Source of the DNA: Phenylobacterium sp.
Lineage (GTDB): Bacteria; Pseudomonadota; Alphaproteobacteria; Caulobacterales; Caulobacteraceae
Length of the DNA stretch: 64,000 bases
Reading direction: 5' to 3'
Assembly: GCF_004799515.1 (NCBI RefSeq)
Contig: NZ_SSMX01000047.1
Location: 158,386 to 222,385 of the forward strand
Positions 39,377 through 49,579 of this stretch are shown here, piece after piece. The first letter of the stretch is position 1; each line of letters starts with the position of its first letter. The position numbers and the translations under genes are program-made. The notes under the pieces are model-generated. The model was not told where the DNA came from, searched no databases, and saw only the letters and a program-made list of their open reading frames with translations.

Positions 39377-40588
39377 ATGACCCACGGCATCGGCGGATCG
39401 ACGGCGGAGGCCGAACTCGCGGCGCTAAAGCCGTGGCCCAACCCAGCACCTGCCATCACCCCCGCCGAGCGCGCCGAGCGCCTCGCCCACGCCCAGGCCC
39501 TGATGGCCGACCTCGGCGCGGACGCCATGATCGTCGGCGCGGGGCCTTCGCTGCGCTATTTCGCGGGCGTCGGCTGGAACGCCACCGAGCGGCTGGTGGC
39601 GATGATCCTGCCGCGCACGGGCGCGCCGGTGATGGTCTGCCCGCGCTTCGAGCTGGGCTCGCTGCAGGCCTCGCTGGGGATCACCGCGGAGATCGTCCTC
39701 TGGGAGGAGCACGAGAGCCCCTACGCGCTGGCGGCGACGGTGCTGGGCGACCCGAAGGCCGCCAGCCTCGCCATCGATCCCGCCCTGCCGTTCTTCGCCT
39801 ATGACGGCCTGCGGCTGGCCGCGCCGCAGGTGGCGATGATGAACGCCGCTCCGATCGTCGACGGCTGCCGGATGATCAAGTCGCCGGCCGAACTCGCCCT
39901 GATGCGCCAGGCCAAGGCCATGACCCTGGAGGTCCACCGCCGGGCCGCCCGGATCCTCGCCCCAGGGATCACCACCACCGCCGTGCGCCGCTTCATCGAC
40001 CAGGCGCACCGGGCGCTGGGCGCCGACGACGGCTCGTCCTTCTGCGCGGTGCAGTTCGGCCTGGCCTCGGCCTATCCGCACGGCCTGCCCGGCGAGCAGG
40101 CCCTGGCGCAGGGCGACCTCGTGCTGATCGACACAGGCTGCAAGGTGCAAGGCTACAACTCCGACATCACCCGCACCTACGTCTTCGGGACGCCGAGCGC
40201 CGACCAGCGCCGGGTCTGGGACGTGGAGAAGCAGGCCCAGGCCGCCGCCTTCGCCGCCGTGAAGCCAGGCGTGGCCTGCGAGGAGATCGACGCCGTGGCG
40301 CGCCGGGTGCTTGAGGCCGCGGGCTTCGGCCCCGACTACGCCCTGCCCGGCCTGCCGCACCGCACCGGCCACGGCATCGGCCTTTCCATCCACGAGGCGC
40401 CCTATCTTGTGCGCGGCGATGCGACCCCGCTGCAACCCGGCATGTGCTTCTCCAACGAGCCGATGATCGTCGTGCCCGACGCCTTCGGCGTGCGCCTGGA
40501 GGACCACTTCCACGTGACGGAGACCGGCGCGGCCTGGTTCACCGAGCCGCAGCCCAGCCTGGACGAGCCGTTCAGGCCGCAGAACTAG
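39377..40588 (+). CDS. M24 family metallopeptidase (Xaa-Pro aminopeptidase-like)
   Basis: DTGCKVQGYNSDITRTYVFG; LPHRTGHGIGLSIHEAPYLV; CFSNEPMI. Confidence 0.93.
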   Translation: MTHGIGGSTAEAELAALKPWPNPAPAITPAERAERLAHAQALMADLGADAMIVGAGPSLRYFAGVGWNATERLVAMILPRTGAPVMVCPRFELGSLQASLGITAEIVLWEEHESPYALAATVLGDPKAASLAIDPALPFFAYDGLRLAAPQVAMMNAAPIVDGCRMIKSPAELALMRQAKAMTLEVHRRAARILAPGITTTAVRRFIDQAHRALGADDGSSFCAVQFGLASAYPHGLPGEQALAQGDLVLIDTGCKVQGYNSDITRTYVFGTPSADQRRVWDVEKQAQAAAFAAVKPGVACEEIDAVARRVLEAAGFGPDYALPGLPHRTGHGIGLSIHEAPYLVRGDATPLQPGMCFSNEPMIVVPDAFGVRLEDHFHVTETGAAWFTEPQPSLDEPFRPQN

Positions 40589-40733
40589 TCGCCACCTAGG
40601 GCGGCGGCGGCGGGCTTCGGATAGGTCCTGGCCAGGTAGTCGATCAGCAGCGCCGCGGTGTCGGGGCCGCCGTGGCCAGCGAGGCGCCCAGCGCCAACGC
40701 CATGGCGGTCGCCAGCGTCAGGCGCCAACGCAC
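40585..40733 (-). pseudogene. Remnant of a secreted-protein gene (signal peptide joined out of frame to a short C-terminus)
   Basis: VRWRLTLATAMALALGASLA in one frame, then GHGGPDTAALLIDYLARTYPKPAAAALGGD* in another; length 149 nt, not a multiple of 3. Confidence 0.6.
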
Positions 40734-40736
40734 CCC

Positions 40737-42023
40737 CTAGGGCTTCACGAGGGCGTCGTAGATCCAGGCGCGGTTCTTACGCTGGTACTGCGAGGCGAGC
40801 TCACGGCTCTGGACCATGAACACCATGAAGAGGTCGTTCTTCGGATCGACCCAGAACTCGGTGCCGGCGATGCCCCACCAGCTGAAGGTCCCGTTTCCGG
40901 GCCGCTGCTGGGTGTCGTCGTTGACCAGGCTGAAGCCCAGGCCGAACCCCATGCCCGGACCGGGAAAGAACAGCCCGGCCTGGCGGATCTGCGGCGTGGT
41001 CTCGTCCTGGCGCATGCGGGCCAGGGTCTCCGGCTTGAGGATCCGCACGCCCTTGTACTGACCGTTCCCCTCCAGCATCAGCACGAAGCGCAGATAGTCT
41101 TCCGCCGTCGACGAGATGCCGCCGCCGCCCGACAGCAGGGGCGTGGGCTTGGCGTAGTCGTAATAGAGTCCCTCAAGCGGCCCGCCGCCCCCGGTGTTGA
41201 CCGGCTCGGCGAACCGCGCCCGCTTGCTCTCCGGTTGCCAGAAGGCGGTGTCGGTCATGCCGAGCGGCCCGGTGACGCGCTCGCGGATCAGGACGTCCAG
41301 CGGCTTGCCGCCCGCCACCTCGACCACGGCGCCGAGCACGTCGGTGGAATGGGAATAGAACCAGGCCGTGCCCGGCTCGGTGCGCAGCGGCAGCTTGGCC
41401 AACATCCGGGCGTATTCGCGCGCCGTCAGGTCGTTGCGGTTTTCGCCGCCCTTGGCCCAGGCCTGGGCGATGGGCGTGTTGGGCTGGATGAAGCCATAGA
41501 TCAGGCCCGAAGTATGGCTCATCAGGTTGCGCACCAGCATGGGCCGGGTGGCCGGCTTCGTCGTGCCATCCGGCTGCCAGACCACCAGGTTGGCGTACTC
41601 CGGCAGGTACTTGGAGACCGGCGCGTCGAGGTCGAGCTTGCCTTCCTCCACCAAGGTCATGGCGGTGACCGAGACAATGGGCTTGGTCATGGAGAAGACG
41701 CGGAAGATGGTCTTGTCGGTGACCGGCGCCGTCTGGCCGGGGCCCTGGACGCCGAAGCCTTCCTGGAAGGCGACCTTGCCGTGGCGGCCGATCAGCAGAT
41801 AGGCGCCGGCGATCTTGCCGGAGGCGACGTCGGCCTTCAGCCCGTCCTCGGCGACCTTCAACTTGGCCTGGTCGAAGCCCAGCGCGGCGGGATCGCCCGG
41901 GACGATGGATGAGACCTTGGGGTCGACCTGCTTGGGCGCCGCGGTCGCCGGCGCGCCGGCCCCCAGAGCCAAGGCCATCGCGAGCATTGTGGCCGCGCGC
42001 AGAACCGAAACCCGATACGCCAT
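40737..42023 (-). CDS. Serine hydrolase (beta-lactamase/class C-like)
   Basis: RVFSMTKPIVSVTAM (SxxK); WFYSHSTDVLG (YSH); FSWWGIAG. Confidence 0.92.
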   Translation of the reverse strand: MAYRVSVLRAATMLAMALALGAGAPATAAPKQVDPKVSSIVPGDPAALGFDQAKLKVAEDGLKADVASGKIAGAYLLIGRHGKVAFQEGFGVQGPGQTAPVTDKTIFRVFSMTKPIVSVTAMTLVEEGKLDLDAPVSKYLPEYANLVVWQPDGTTKPATRPMLVRNLMSHTSGLIYGFIQPNTPIAQAWAKGGENRNDLTAREYARMLAKLPLRTEPGTAWFYSHSTDVLGAVVEVAGGKPLDVLIRERVTGPLGMTDTAFWQPESKRARFAEPVNTGGGGPLEGLYYDYAKPTPLLSGGGGISSTAEDYLRFVLMLEGNGQYKGVRILKPETLARMRQDETTPQIRQAGLFFPGPGMGFGLGFSLVNDDTQQRPGNGTFSWWGIAGTEFWVDPKNDLFMVFMVQSRELASQYQRKNRAWIYDALVKP

Positions 42024-42099
42024 GAAATCCCCCCGTTTTCACGAGAGATGGCGGCATTCCCTAGGGGCTGGCAATAGCGCCCCCGTTTCCCGGATGGCG

Positions 42100-42975
42100 T
42101 TAGGCCGCGGCCCAGGCGCGGGGATCGAGCGCGTCGGGATCGTCCAGCGCCATCTCGTCCCAGTCGAGGTCCGGCGGCGGGCTCATGGCCGCGGCGATCA
42201 CCGCCGACATCTCGGCGGCCGAGGCCACGCCCACCAGGACGCAGGCGGCTTCAGGGCGCGACAGGGCGAAGCCCAGGGCGGCCTGCAGCGGATCGGAGCG
42301 GCCCTCGGCGATCAGGCGGCGCGCGCGGCTGATCCGCCCGGCGGCGGCCTTCAGATGGTTGGGCGCCCGGTCGGGCGGCAGGAACAGCAGGCCGTTCAGG
42401 AAGATCGAGCGCAGATGCACCTCGATCCCCATGCCGGCCAGTTCGGCCAGCGTGCCGTCGATCAGCAGGCGCTGGTCGAGCAGGGAGGCCGGCGCCTGGA
42501 CGAGGTCCGGCTTGAAGCGCCTGGCCAAGCCCACCGGATCGTCCGAGGCGTAGACCGAGACCCCGATCTTCTTGGTGAGGCCCTCGTCCTTCAGCTTGCG
42601 CAGCCGGTCCCACAGCTCCGGCCCGTGGGCGCTGAACAGGTCGGTGGCCGAAGGCGCCAGGATCGCGTCGACCGAGCCCACACCCAGGCGCGCCAGCTGC
42701 GCGCGGATCTCGGCGTCGACCAGGTCGGCGCCGCGGTCGGGGCGCACGGTGGTGACGGTGAGCTTGAAGGGCTGGGGCTTGGGCAGCACCTGGCCCAGGG
42801 TGATCTCGGCGGGGTTGGGATGGCGGCCCACCTCCAGCACCGTCATCCCCGAACGCGCGGCGATGGCCAGGATCTCGCGCGCTTCCTGGTCGCGCGGGCG
42901 GCCACGGGGGCCGGCCTGCTGATCCAGGCCGAACTGGCCGGTTCCAAGGCCAAGCTTGCTGAGGGGCGGGGTCAT
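42100..42975 (-). CDS. Aldo/keto reductase family protein
   Basis: LSKLGLGTGQFGLDQQ; TKKIGVSVYASDDPVGL; start ATG 42975. Confidence 0.85.
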   Translation of the reverse strand: MTPPLSKLGLGTGQFGLDQQAGPRGRPRDQEAREILAIAARSGMTVLEVGRHPNPAEITLGQVLPKPQPFKLTVTTVRPDRGADLVDAEIRAQLARLGVGSVDAILAPSATDLFSAHGPELWDRLRKLKDEGLTKKIGVSVYASDDPVGLARRFKPDLVQAPASLLDQRLLIDGTLAELAGMGIEVHLRSIFLNGLLFLPPDRAPNHLKAAAGRISRARRLIAEGRSDPLQAALGFALSRPEAACVLVGVASAAEMSAVIAAAMSPPPDLDWDEMALDDPDALDPRAWAAA

Positions 42976-43147
42976 CTGTGCAGGCGACTCGGGGCGCTTC
43001 CAACGAGCCCACATGTTGGGCCCATGATGCCTAAGAAGCCGTATCCGAGACCTTTCCGAGGGGTTAAATCTCAAGCGGCTGTGTGGGTTGTTGCGCAAGA
43101 CCTGTGGACAGGCTGGCGGACCGGCCGGCGCCCAGTGCAGCATAGAT

Positions 43148-43260
43148 CGTCATCCTCCGGTCAGCCGCAGGCTGATCCGGGGGACCCAAGCCGAACTTCA
43201 GAAAATGGCGACGCCGCTTGGGTCCCCCGGATCGCCTCTTCGGGCGACCGGAGGATGACG
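43148..43260. repeat. CGTCATCCTCCGG paired palindromic repeat, copy 2 (113 bp, inverted relative to copy 1)
   Basis: Inner stem TCCGGGGGACCCAAGC/GCTTGGGTCCCCCGGA; side hairpins TCAGCC-GCA-GGCTGA and TCGCC-TCTTCG-GGCGA. Confidence 0.9.
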
Positions 43261-43272
43261 GCGGTGGGGACT

Positions 43273-44393
43273 TCAGGCCCCGACACCGGCCGCCAGCGCC
43301 AGGTCGTCGGCGTGCACCAGTGGGCCGGACGTGTAGCCCAGCACCGGCTCGATCGCCTCGCTCTTCAGGCCCAGGATGCGCGCCGCGTCCTCGGCCTCGT
43401 AGCGGACCAGGCCGCGGGCGATCTCCAGGCCGGCCTCATCGCGGATCACCACCGCATCGCCCTTGTCGAAGCGGCCCTCGGCGCGGCGCACGCCCGCGGC
43501 CAGCAGGCTCTTGCCCCGGCGCACAGCCTCGGCCGCGCCGGCGTCCACCACCAGGGCGCCGGCCGGGGCCAGCGATCCGGCGATCCAGGCCTTGTAGGCG
43601 GCGGCCGGCGTGGTGGAGGCCTCGATCAGGGTGGCGCGCTCGCCGTCCTCCACCGCCTGCAGCGGCGAGGGGCGGTGGCCGAGCGTGATCACCGTGGCGC
43701 AGCCGGCGGCGCTGGCGATCCGCGCGGCGGCAAGCTTGGTGGCCATGCCGCCGGTGCCGACCCCGGCGGAGGCGTTGGCGCCGCCCGCCATGGCCTCTAT
43801 CTCGCGGGTCAGCCGGCTTACGCGCGGCAGATGCTCCGCTGACGGATCGTTGCGCGGATCGGCGGTGTAGAGCCCGTCGACATCGGAGAGCAGGACCAGC
43901 AGGTCCGCGCCGATCATCTGGGCGACGCGGGCGGCCAACCGGTCGTTGTCGCCGTAGCGAATCTCCTCGGTGACCACGGTGTCGTTCTCGTTGACCACCG
44001 GAACGACACCCAGGCCCAGCAGCGTCTCGACGGTGGCGCGGGCGTTCAGCCAGCGGCGGCGCACCTCGGTGTCGTCGCGGGTCAGCAGCACCTGGGCCGC
44101 GGCGATGCCGTGCGGCTCCAGCGCCTCTTCCCAAGCGCGCATCAGGGCCGACTGGCCTGCGGCGGCGGCGGCCTGCTTCTCCGGCAGGGTGAGCGCGCGC
44201 CGGGTGAGCGCGAGCCGCCGCCGCCCCAGCGCCACGGCGCCGGACGAGACCACCAGCACCTGCTGGCCGCGCGCGCGCAGGCGGGCGACGTCGGCGGCGA
44301 AGGCGGCCAACCAATGGGCGTCGGCGCCGGCTTCGCCCACCAAGAGGGCCGAGCCGACCTTGACCACCACCCGCCTGGCGCGCGCCAGCTCCA

Positions 44394-44394
<1 letters not shown>
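43273..44394 (-). CDS. proB: Glutamate 5-kinase
   Basis: [57 protein letters not shown]-terminal PUA. Confidence 0.95.
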
Positions 44395-45461
<1,067 letters not shown>

Positions 45462-45476
45462 TTAACACGAAAACCG

Positions 45477-45522
45477 GGTGTCATCCCGGACAAGCCGCTT
45501 CGCGTCTTTCCGGGATGACACC
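45477..45522. repeat. GGTGTCATCCCGG...CCGGGATGACACC hairpin (single unit of the 15341-15487 family)
   Basis: Perfect 13-bp stem between obgE and GNAT gene. Confidence 0.8.
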
Positions 45523-45531
45523 TCAGATGGG

Positions 45532-46074
45532 TCAAGCCAGCCACACCATCAGCCGGGTCGGCACCAGTTCGCCGCCGCGCGCCGTGCAGGCCCGTTGCTC
45601 GACGTCACCGGTGTAGAGGAAGCCCGCCTTGATCAGCACCTGGCCCGAGGCGGGGTTGTCGGCGAAGTGGCCGGCGACCACGACCTTGCGGCCCCAGTCG
45701 CGCTTGGCCCACTTCAGCCCCGCCCGCGCCGCCTCCGTCGCGTAACCGCGGTTCCAGAACGGGCGGCCCAGCGCATAGCCGATCTCCGTGCCCGAGCCGC
45801 GCTTGCGGTCGAAGCCCAGGAGGCCCACGACCCCGAACGCGCGGTGCTCGATCACGAACATCGCCTCGCGGCGCCAGTCGAGGCCGCGGCACTTGCCGAT
45901 CCAGGTCTCGGCGTCCTCCAGGCCATAGGGGTGCGGCATGGAGGTGGTCATGGCCGACACATTGAAATCGCCGGCGATATTGGCGATCGCCGGGGCGTCG
46001 GTGATCACCGGCCCACGCAGGATCAGCCGTTCCGTCGATATGACGGGGCTCACGTCAACTGCACACATCTTCAC
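45532..46074 (-). CDS. GNAT family N-acetyltransferase
   Basis: ISTERLILRGPVITDAPAIANI; IGYALGRPFWNRGYATEAARA. Confidence 0.93.
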   Translation of the reverse strand: MKMCAVDVSPVISTERLILRGPVITDAPAIANIAGDFNVSAMTTSMPHPYGLEDAETWIGKCRGLDWRREAMFVIEHRAFGVVGLLGFDRKRGSGTEIGYALGRPFWNRGYATEAARAGLKWAKRDWGRKVVVAGHFADNPASGQVLIKAGFLYTGDVEQRACTARGGELVPTRLMVWLA

Positions 46075-46111
46075 CTCCCGGCCCTTCGCCCTTCGAGGGT
46101 GCGTACAGGGC

Positions 46112-46152
46112 CCAAAACGAAAGCGGGGAGCCCGGCTGTCCGGACTCCCCGC
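46112..46152 (-). terminator. Rho-independent terminator of rplU-rpmA
   Basis: On minus strand GCGGGGAG...CTCCCCGC followed by TTTCGTTTT. Confidence 0.8.
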
Positions 46153-46205
46153 GAGGTCGTCTGTCCGGTTCAGCCCGTGGGCGAACCGGAGAAAGGCTGG
46201 TTCGC

Positions 46206-46478
46206 CTACTTTTCGGTCTTCGCGTCGGCCATCACGATGTTCACGTAGGTGCGGTTGTCCCGCTTGGTCGTGAACGACACCGCGCCCGTAGCGGTCGCGA
46301 AGAGGGTGTGGTCGCGGCCGAGGCCGACATTGTCGCCCGGCCAGAACTTGGTGCCGCGCTGGCGCACGAGGATGTTGCCGGCGAGCACCGCTTCGCCGCC
46401 GAACTTCTTCACGCCGAGGCGCTGACCGGCGGAATCGCGCCCGTTGCGCGAGGAGCCGCCCGATTTCTTGTGAGCCAT
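46206..46478 (-). CDS. rpmA: 50S ribosomal protein L27
   Basis: [52 protein letters not shown]. Confidence 0.97.
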   Translation of the reverse strand: MAHKKSGGSSRNGRDSAGQRLGVKKFGGEAVLAGNILVRQRGTKFWPGDNVGLGRDHTLFATATGAVSFTTKRDNRTYVNIVMADAKTEK

Positions 46479-46509
46479 GTCGCTCTCCTAGGTCCTACGC
46501 GAGGACGCC

Positions 46510-47175
46510 TTACTCGGCGTCCTTGTCCTTCTTGGGAGCCGCGGCCTTCTTCGGCGCGGCGGCTTTCTTTTCGGTGGTGTCGGCCTTGGCTTCGGCCTTC
46601 GGCGCGGCGGCCTTCTTGACCGGAGCCTTCTCAGCCTTGGCTTCGGTCGCGGGGACCGTTTCGGCTTCAACCTTCGCCTTGGGCGCGGCCTTGGCCTTCG
46701 CAGGCGCGGCCGGCTTCGGCGCGGAGACCTTCTGGACCTTGGCGGCCGCGGCGGCTTCGCGCTGGGCCTCGGGGCTCACGAACACCAGGCCACGGGCGCG
46801 GGCGTTCAGCTCACCCTTGGTGGTCAGGTCGACCGTGCCGTCCCACTTGGTTTCCTTGCCGTCGGCGCCGGCGATGGCGGTCACCCGCAGCACCGTCTCG
46901 TGCTGGCGATGGCCCTTGGTGCGGCGATAGCCCTGGCGGCGGATCTTCTTGAAGATCTTCACCTTCTCACCCTTGCGGGTTTCCACCAGGGTCGCGGACA
47001 CGGACGCGCCGGCCACGGTCGGGGCGCCGACGACGACCGCGTCGCCCTCGCCCACCAGCAGGACCTCGCCAAAGGCCACGTTGGCGCCGGGCTCACCGTC
47101 CAGCTTCTCGACGACCATCAGGTCGCCGGGGGAAACCCGGTATTGCTTGCCGCCGGTCTTGATCACCGCGTACAT
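46510..47175 (-). CDS. rplU: 50S ribosomal protein L21 with long Ala/Lys-rich C-terminal extension
   Basis: MYAVIKTGGKQYRVSPGDLMVVEKLDGEPG...GYRRTKGHRQHETVLRVTAI followed by about 100 aa Ala/Lys/Pro-rich tail. Confidence 0.95.
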   Translation of the reverse strand: MYAVIKTGGKQYRVSPGDLMVVEKLDGEPGANVAFGEVLLVGEGDAVVVGAPTVAGASVSATLVETRKGEKVKIFKKIRRQGYRRTKGHRQHETVLRVTAIAGADGKETKWDGTVDLTTKGELNARARGLVFVSPEAQREAAAAAKVQKVSAPKPAAPAKAKAAPKAKVEAETVPATEAKAEKAPVKKAAAPKAEAKADTTEKKAAAPKKAAAPKKDKDAE

Positions 47176-47252
47176 CGTTCGCGCCTTAAATCACTAGTGT
47201 TTGTGCAAAACGGAATGCGCCCGCGAGATGGCCCGCGGGCGAGAGGGCGGGA

Positions 47253-47280
47253 CTTATACGGATCGAGCGCAGAGTGTCAA
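47253..47280 (-). promoter_or_regulatory. Putative housekeeping promoter for rplU-rpmA
   Basis: Minus strand TTGACA (47275-47280), 16-nt spacer, TATAAG (47253-47258). Confidence 0.7.
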
Positions 47281-47356
47281 CGAATAGAGGGGCGATCGCT
47301 GCGACGCATTTTGAACCGGGGGCTCGGCCGGTTCTATTCTGCTCCGCTCTTCGCAT

Positions 47357-47399
47357 CGTCGTCCTCCGGTCGCCCGCAGAGGCGATCCGGGGGACGACG
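47357..47399. repeat. Single (half) unit of CGTCATCCTCCGG repeat
   Basis: CGTCGTCCTCCGG-TCGCC-CGCAGA-GGCGA-TCCGGGGGACGACG folds on itself. Confidence 0.8.
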
Positions 47400-47424
47400 G
47401 TTTAAGGGAAGCGGCCAGATTTCC

Positions 47425-47472
47425 CCTTAATTCCATGGCGGCCCGTTTGTCTTGCGGCCATGGGATCTAAGG
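47425..47472. repeat. Core-less derivative of cloverleaf element (outer module only)
   Basis: CCTTAATTCCATGG...CCATGGGATCTAAGG matches outer ends of copy C; 93-bp core absent. Confidence 0.55.
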
Positions 47473-47770
47473 ACGGCCAGCCCTCTGAGGAGAGCAGGCC
47501 TGACCAGAACGGCCTGCGCGTGGGTGGCGGATCAACCCCTGCCGCCCCGCCCCAGATTTCAAGCTTGCCGCCCGGCAGCAATACGCCAGTCGCACGGATG
47601 GCCGAATCGTAGGTCCGGTACTGCGCGCGCCGCGCCACGGCACACGGCAAGCTTGCGCTTTGCCCCTGGATTCCGTCCTGCCAGATACTACCTGCAGGGG
47701 TATCGGAGGCGGCGGCGCGGCTCTCTGGGACCGACGCGGCTTAGAACATAGAGTACGGCTGACAGGCATC

Positions 47771-48484
47771 ATGTTCGAGCAGCAAGACCCCATGATGCTG
47801 ACCTTCCGTTGCCCCAAGGAACTGGAGGGCCTCTTGCCGCCCCCGGTGCCGGCGGCGGCCGGCCTGCCCGGCTGGTTGAAGACCATGCCGGCCCAGGCGT
47901 TCAGCGCGGTGGTCTCCGGCGAGGACGACACCGCCAAGCGCTGCCCGCCGTTCATCGACGCCATGACCTCGGGCTTCCTGATCCCGCTGATCTGCGACCT
48001 GAAGGTGGAGAACGGCGAGTTCACCTGGGACAACGACCTGCCGCCGGGGGGCGCCGTCAGCTTCCCGCGATCGCCCATCGGCATCCATGACGCCAGCCAG
48101 GTCACCGGCACGCCGCTGTTCGACGCCGACCGCTTCCTGATCAAGTTCCACAACCTGTGGACCGTCGAGGCGCCGGAGGGCTACGCGCTGCTCTTCACCC
48201 ACCCGGTCAACCGCTTCGACCTGCCCTTCACCACGCTTACCGGCCTGGTCGACTGCGACCGCTACCATGACGCCTGGATCAACTTCCCGGCCCACTGGCA
48301 CGACGCCAATTTCAGCGGGGTGCTGCCCAAGGGCACGCCGGTGGCGCAGTGCTTCCCGGTGAAGCGGGAGAACTGGGTCCCGCGCACCGCCGCCTTCACC
48401 GAGGAAGAGACCCAGCGCACCCACGACCTGGTGCATTCCATCGCCCGCGAAAAAGGCGTCTACCGCCGCCAGTTCCGGGCCTAG
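47771..48484 (+). CDS. conserved hypothetical protein
   Basis: Long ORF with high-GC codon usage; MLTFRCPKELEGLLPPPVPAAAGLPGWLKTMPAQAFS. Confidence 0.75.
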   Translation: MFEQQDPMMLTFRCPKELEGLLPPPVPAAAGLPGWLKTMPAQAFSAVVSGEDDTAKRCPPFIDAMTSGFLIPLICDLKVENGEFTWDNDLPPGGAVSFPRSPIGIHDASQVTGTPLFDADRFLIKFHNLWTVEAPEGYALLFTHPVNRFDLPFTTLTGLVDCDRYHDAWINFPAHWHDANFSGVLPKGTPVAQCFPVKRENWVPRTAAFTEEETQRTHDLVHSIAREKGVYRRQFRA

Positions 48485-49329
48485 GCTCCGGCCCCAAGGA
48501 ATTTCGCCGCCGCGCTCGGGCGCAGGAAGAAGCGGCCGTGCGCGGTCGAGGCCAGGGCGGTCATCGCGGGCCCGGCCATCTGCGCCGCGCTGTGGGCGGC
48601 GGCGCGTAAGTTCGCCTCGCCGGCGGCGCGCTCGCCCATCTCCAGCAGGCATTTGGCAAGGCTGATCCGGACCGTCGCGTCGTCCGGCCGCGCCTGCAGC
48701 GCCTGGCGGTAGACCTCGGCGGCGGCGGCGTAGTCGCCGTCCTGGACCATCACCCCGGCAAGCGCGACCTGGGCGTCGTGCCGCTGCGGCGCGGCGGCGC
48801 GGGCCGCAAGGAACAGCCGGCGCGCGCCGGCGCGGTCGTTGCGGTTCAGGCGGACGTAACCCAGCCCCACCAGCAGGCCCGGTGCATCCGGGGCGAGCGC
48901 AATGCCTTCTTCGAACACGGCCTGCGCCTCGTCGAAGCGCCCGAGCTTGCGCAGCTCATCGCCGAGCTCGAGGAAGGCCAGCGGATAGGCCGGCCGCCGG
49001 GCAGCCGCCTGGCGCAACCGCTCCAGCGCCTCGTCACCGCGTCCGAGGTCGGCCAGGGCCCGGGCCAGCAGGGTCTCGATCGCCGGATCGCCGCTGCGGC
49101 GGGCGGCCCGGGTGAGCGGTCCCTCGGCGTCTTTCGCGCGGCCCTGCAGCAGCAGCGCCTGCCCCAGGACCTGGGCGGCGGCCACATTGCCCGGGTTCGA
49201 CCGCAGCACGCCGGCGGCCAGGCCCTCCGCCTCGGCGAGGCGCTGCGCCCGCAGCGCCAGGACGGCCCGGTCGAGGGCTTCCTGGACGGTGCCCGGCCGG
49301 TCGGAGGGTGAAGGCGGACGCTGGGACAT
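48481..49329 (-). CDS. Tetratricopeptide repeat protein
   Basis: Repeated TPR units (AYPLAFLELGDELRKLGRFDEAQAVFEEGIALAPDAP). Confidence 0.85.
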   Translation of the reverse strand: MSQRPPSPSDRPGTVQEALDRAVLALRAQRLAEAEGLAAGVLRSNPGNVAAAQVLGQALLLQGRAKDAEGPLTRAARRSGDPAIETLLARALADLGRGDEALERLRQAAARRPAYPLAFLELGDELRKLGRFDEAQAVFEEGIALAPDAPGLLVGLGYVRLNRNDRAGARRLFLAARAAAPQRHDAQVALAGVMVQDGDYAAAAEVYRQALQARPDDATVRISLAKCLLEMGERAAGEANLRAAAHSAAQMAGPAMTALASTAHGRFFLRPSAAAKFLGAGA

Positions 49330-49579
49330 CACTCGGGAGGTAAGGAAACGGCGACAGAACGGCGCGGCCTGGACACTTCGCACGCCTAGGCGGCCGGGGC
49401 CGTCGCCGAACACGTTCTGTCAACCGCGGGGGCCATCTCTTCGGCCAAGACCTGGGCGGAGCGCAAGGGGCTTGCGGCCATGCCCGGGATTTAAGCGACG
49501 GTCCGCCGCGGGGCGTGGTGATCTTCGGGACCGCGGCGCTCTATCTCTACGCCCTTATCCGGGCCAGCCCTGACCGCCC

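Noticed and set aside
47402-47650. 82-aa minus-strand ORF
   Set aside because: Runs through the repeat remnant; no domain, poor start context.
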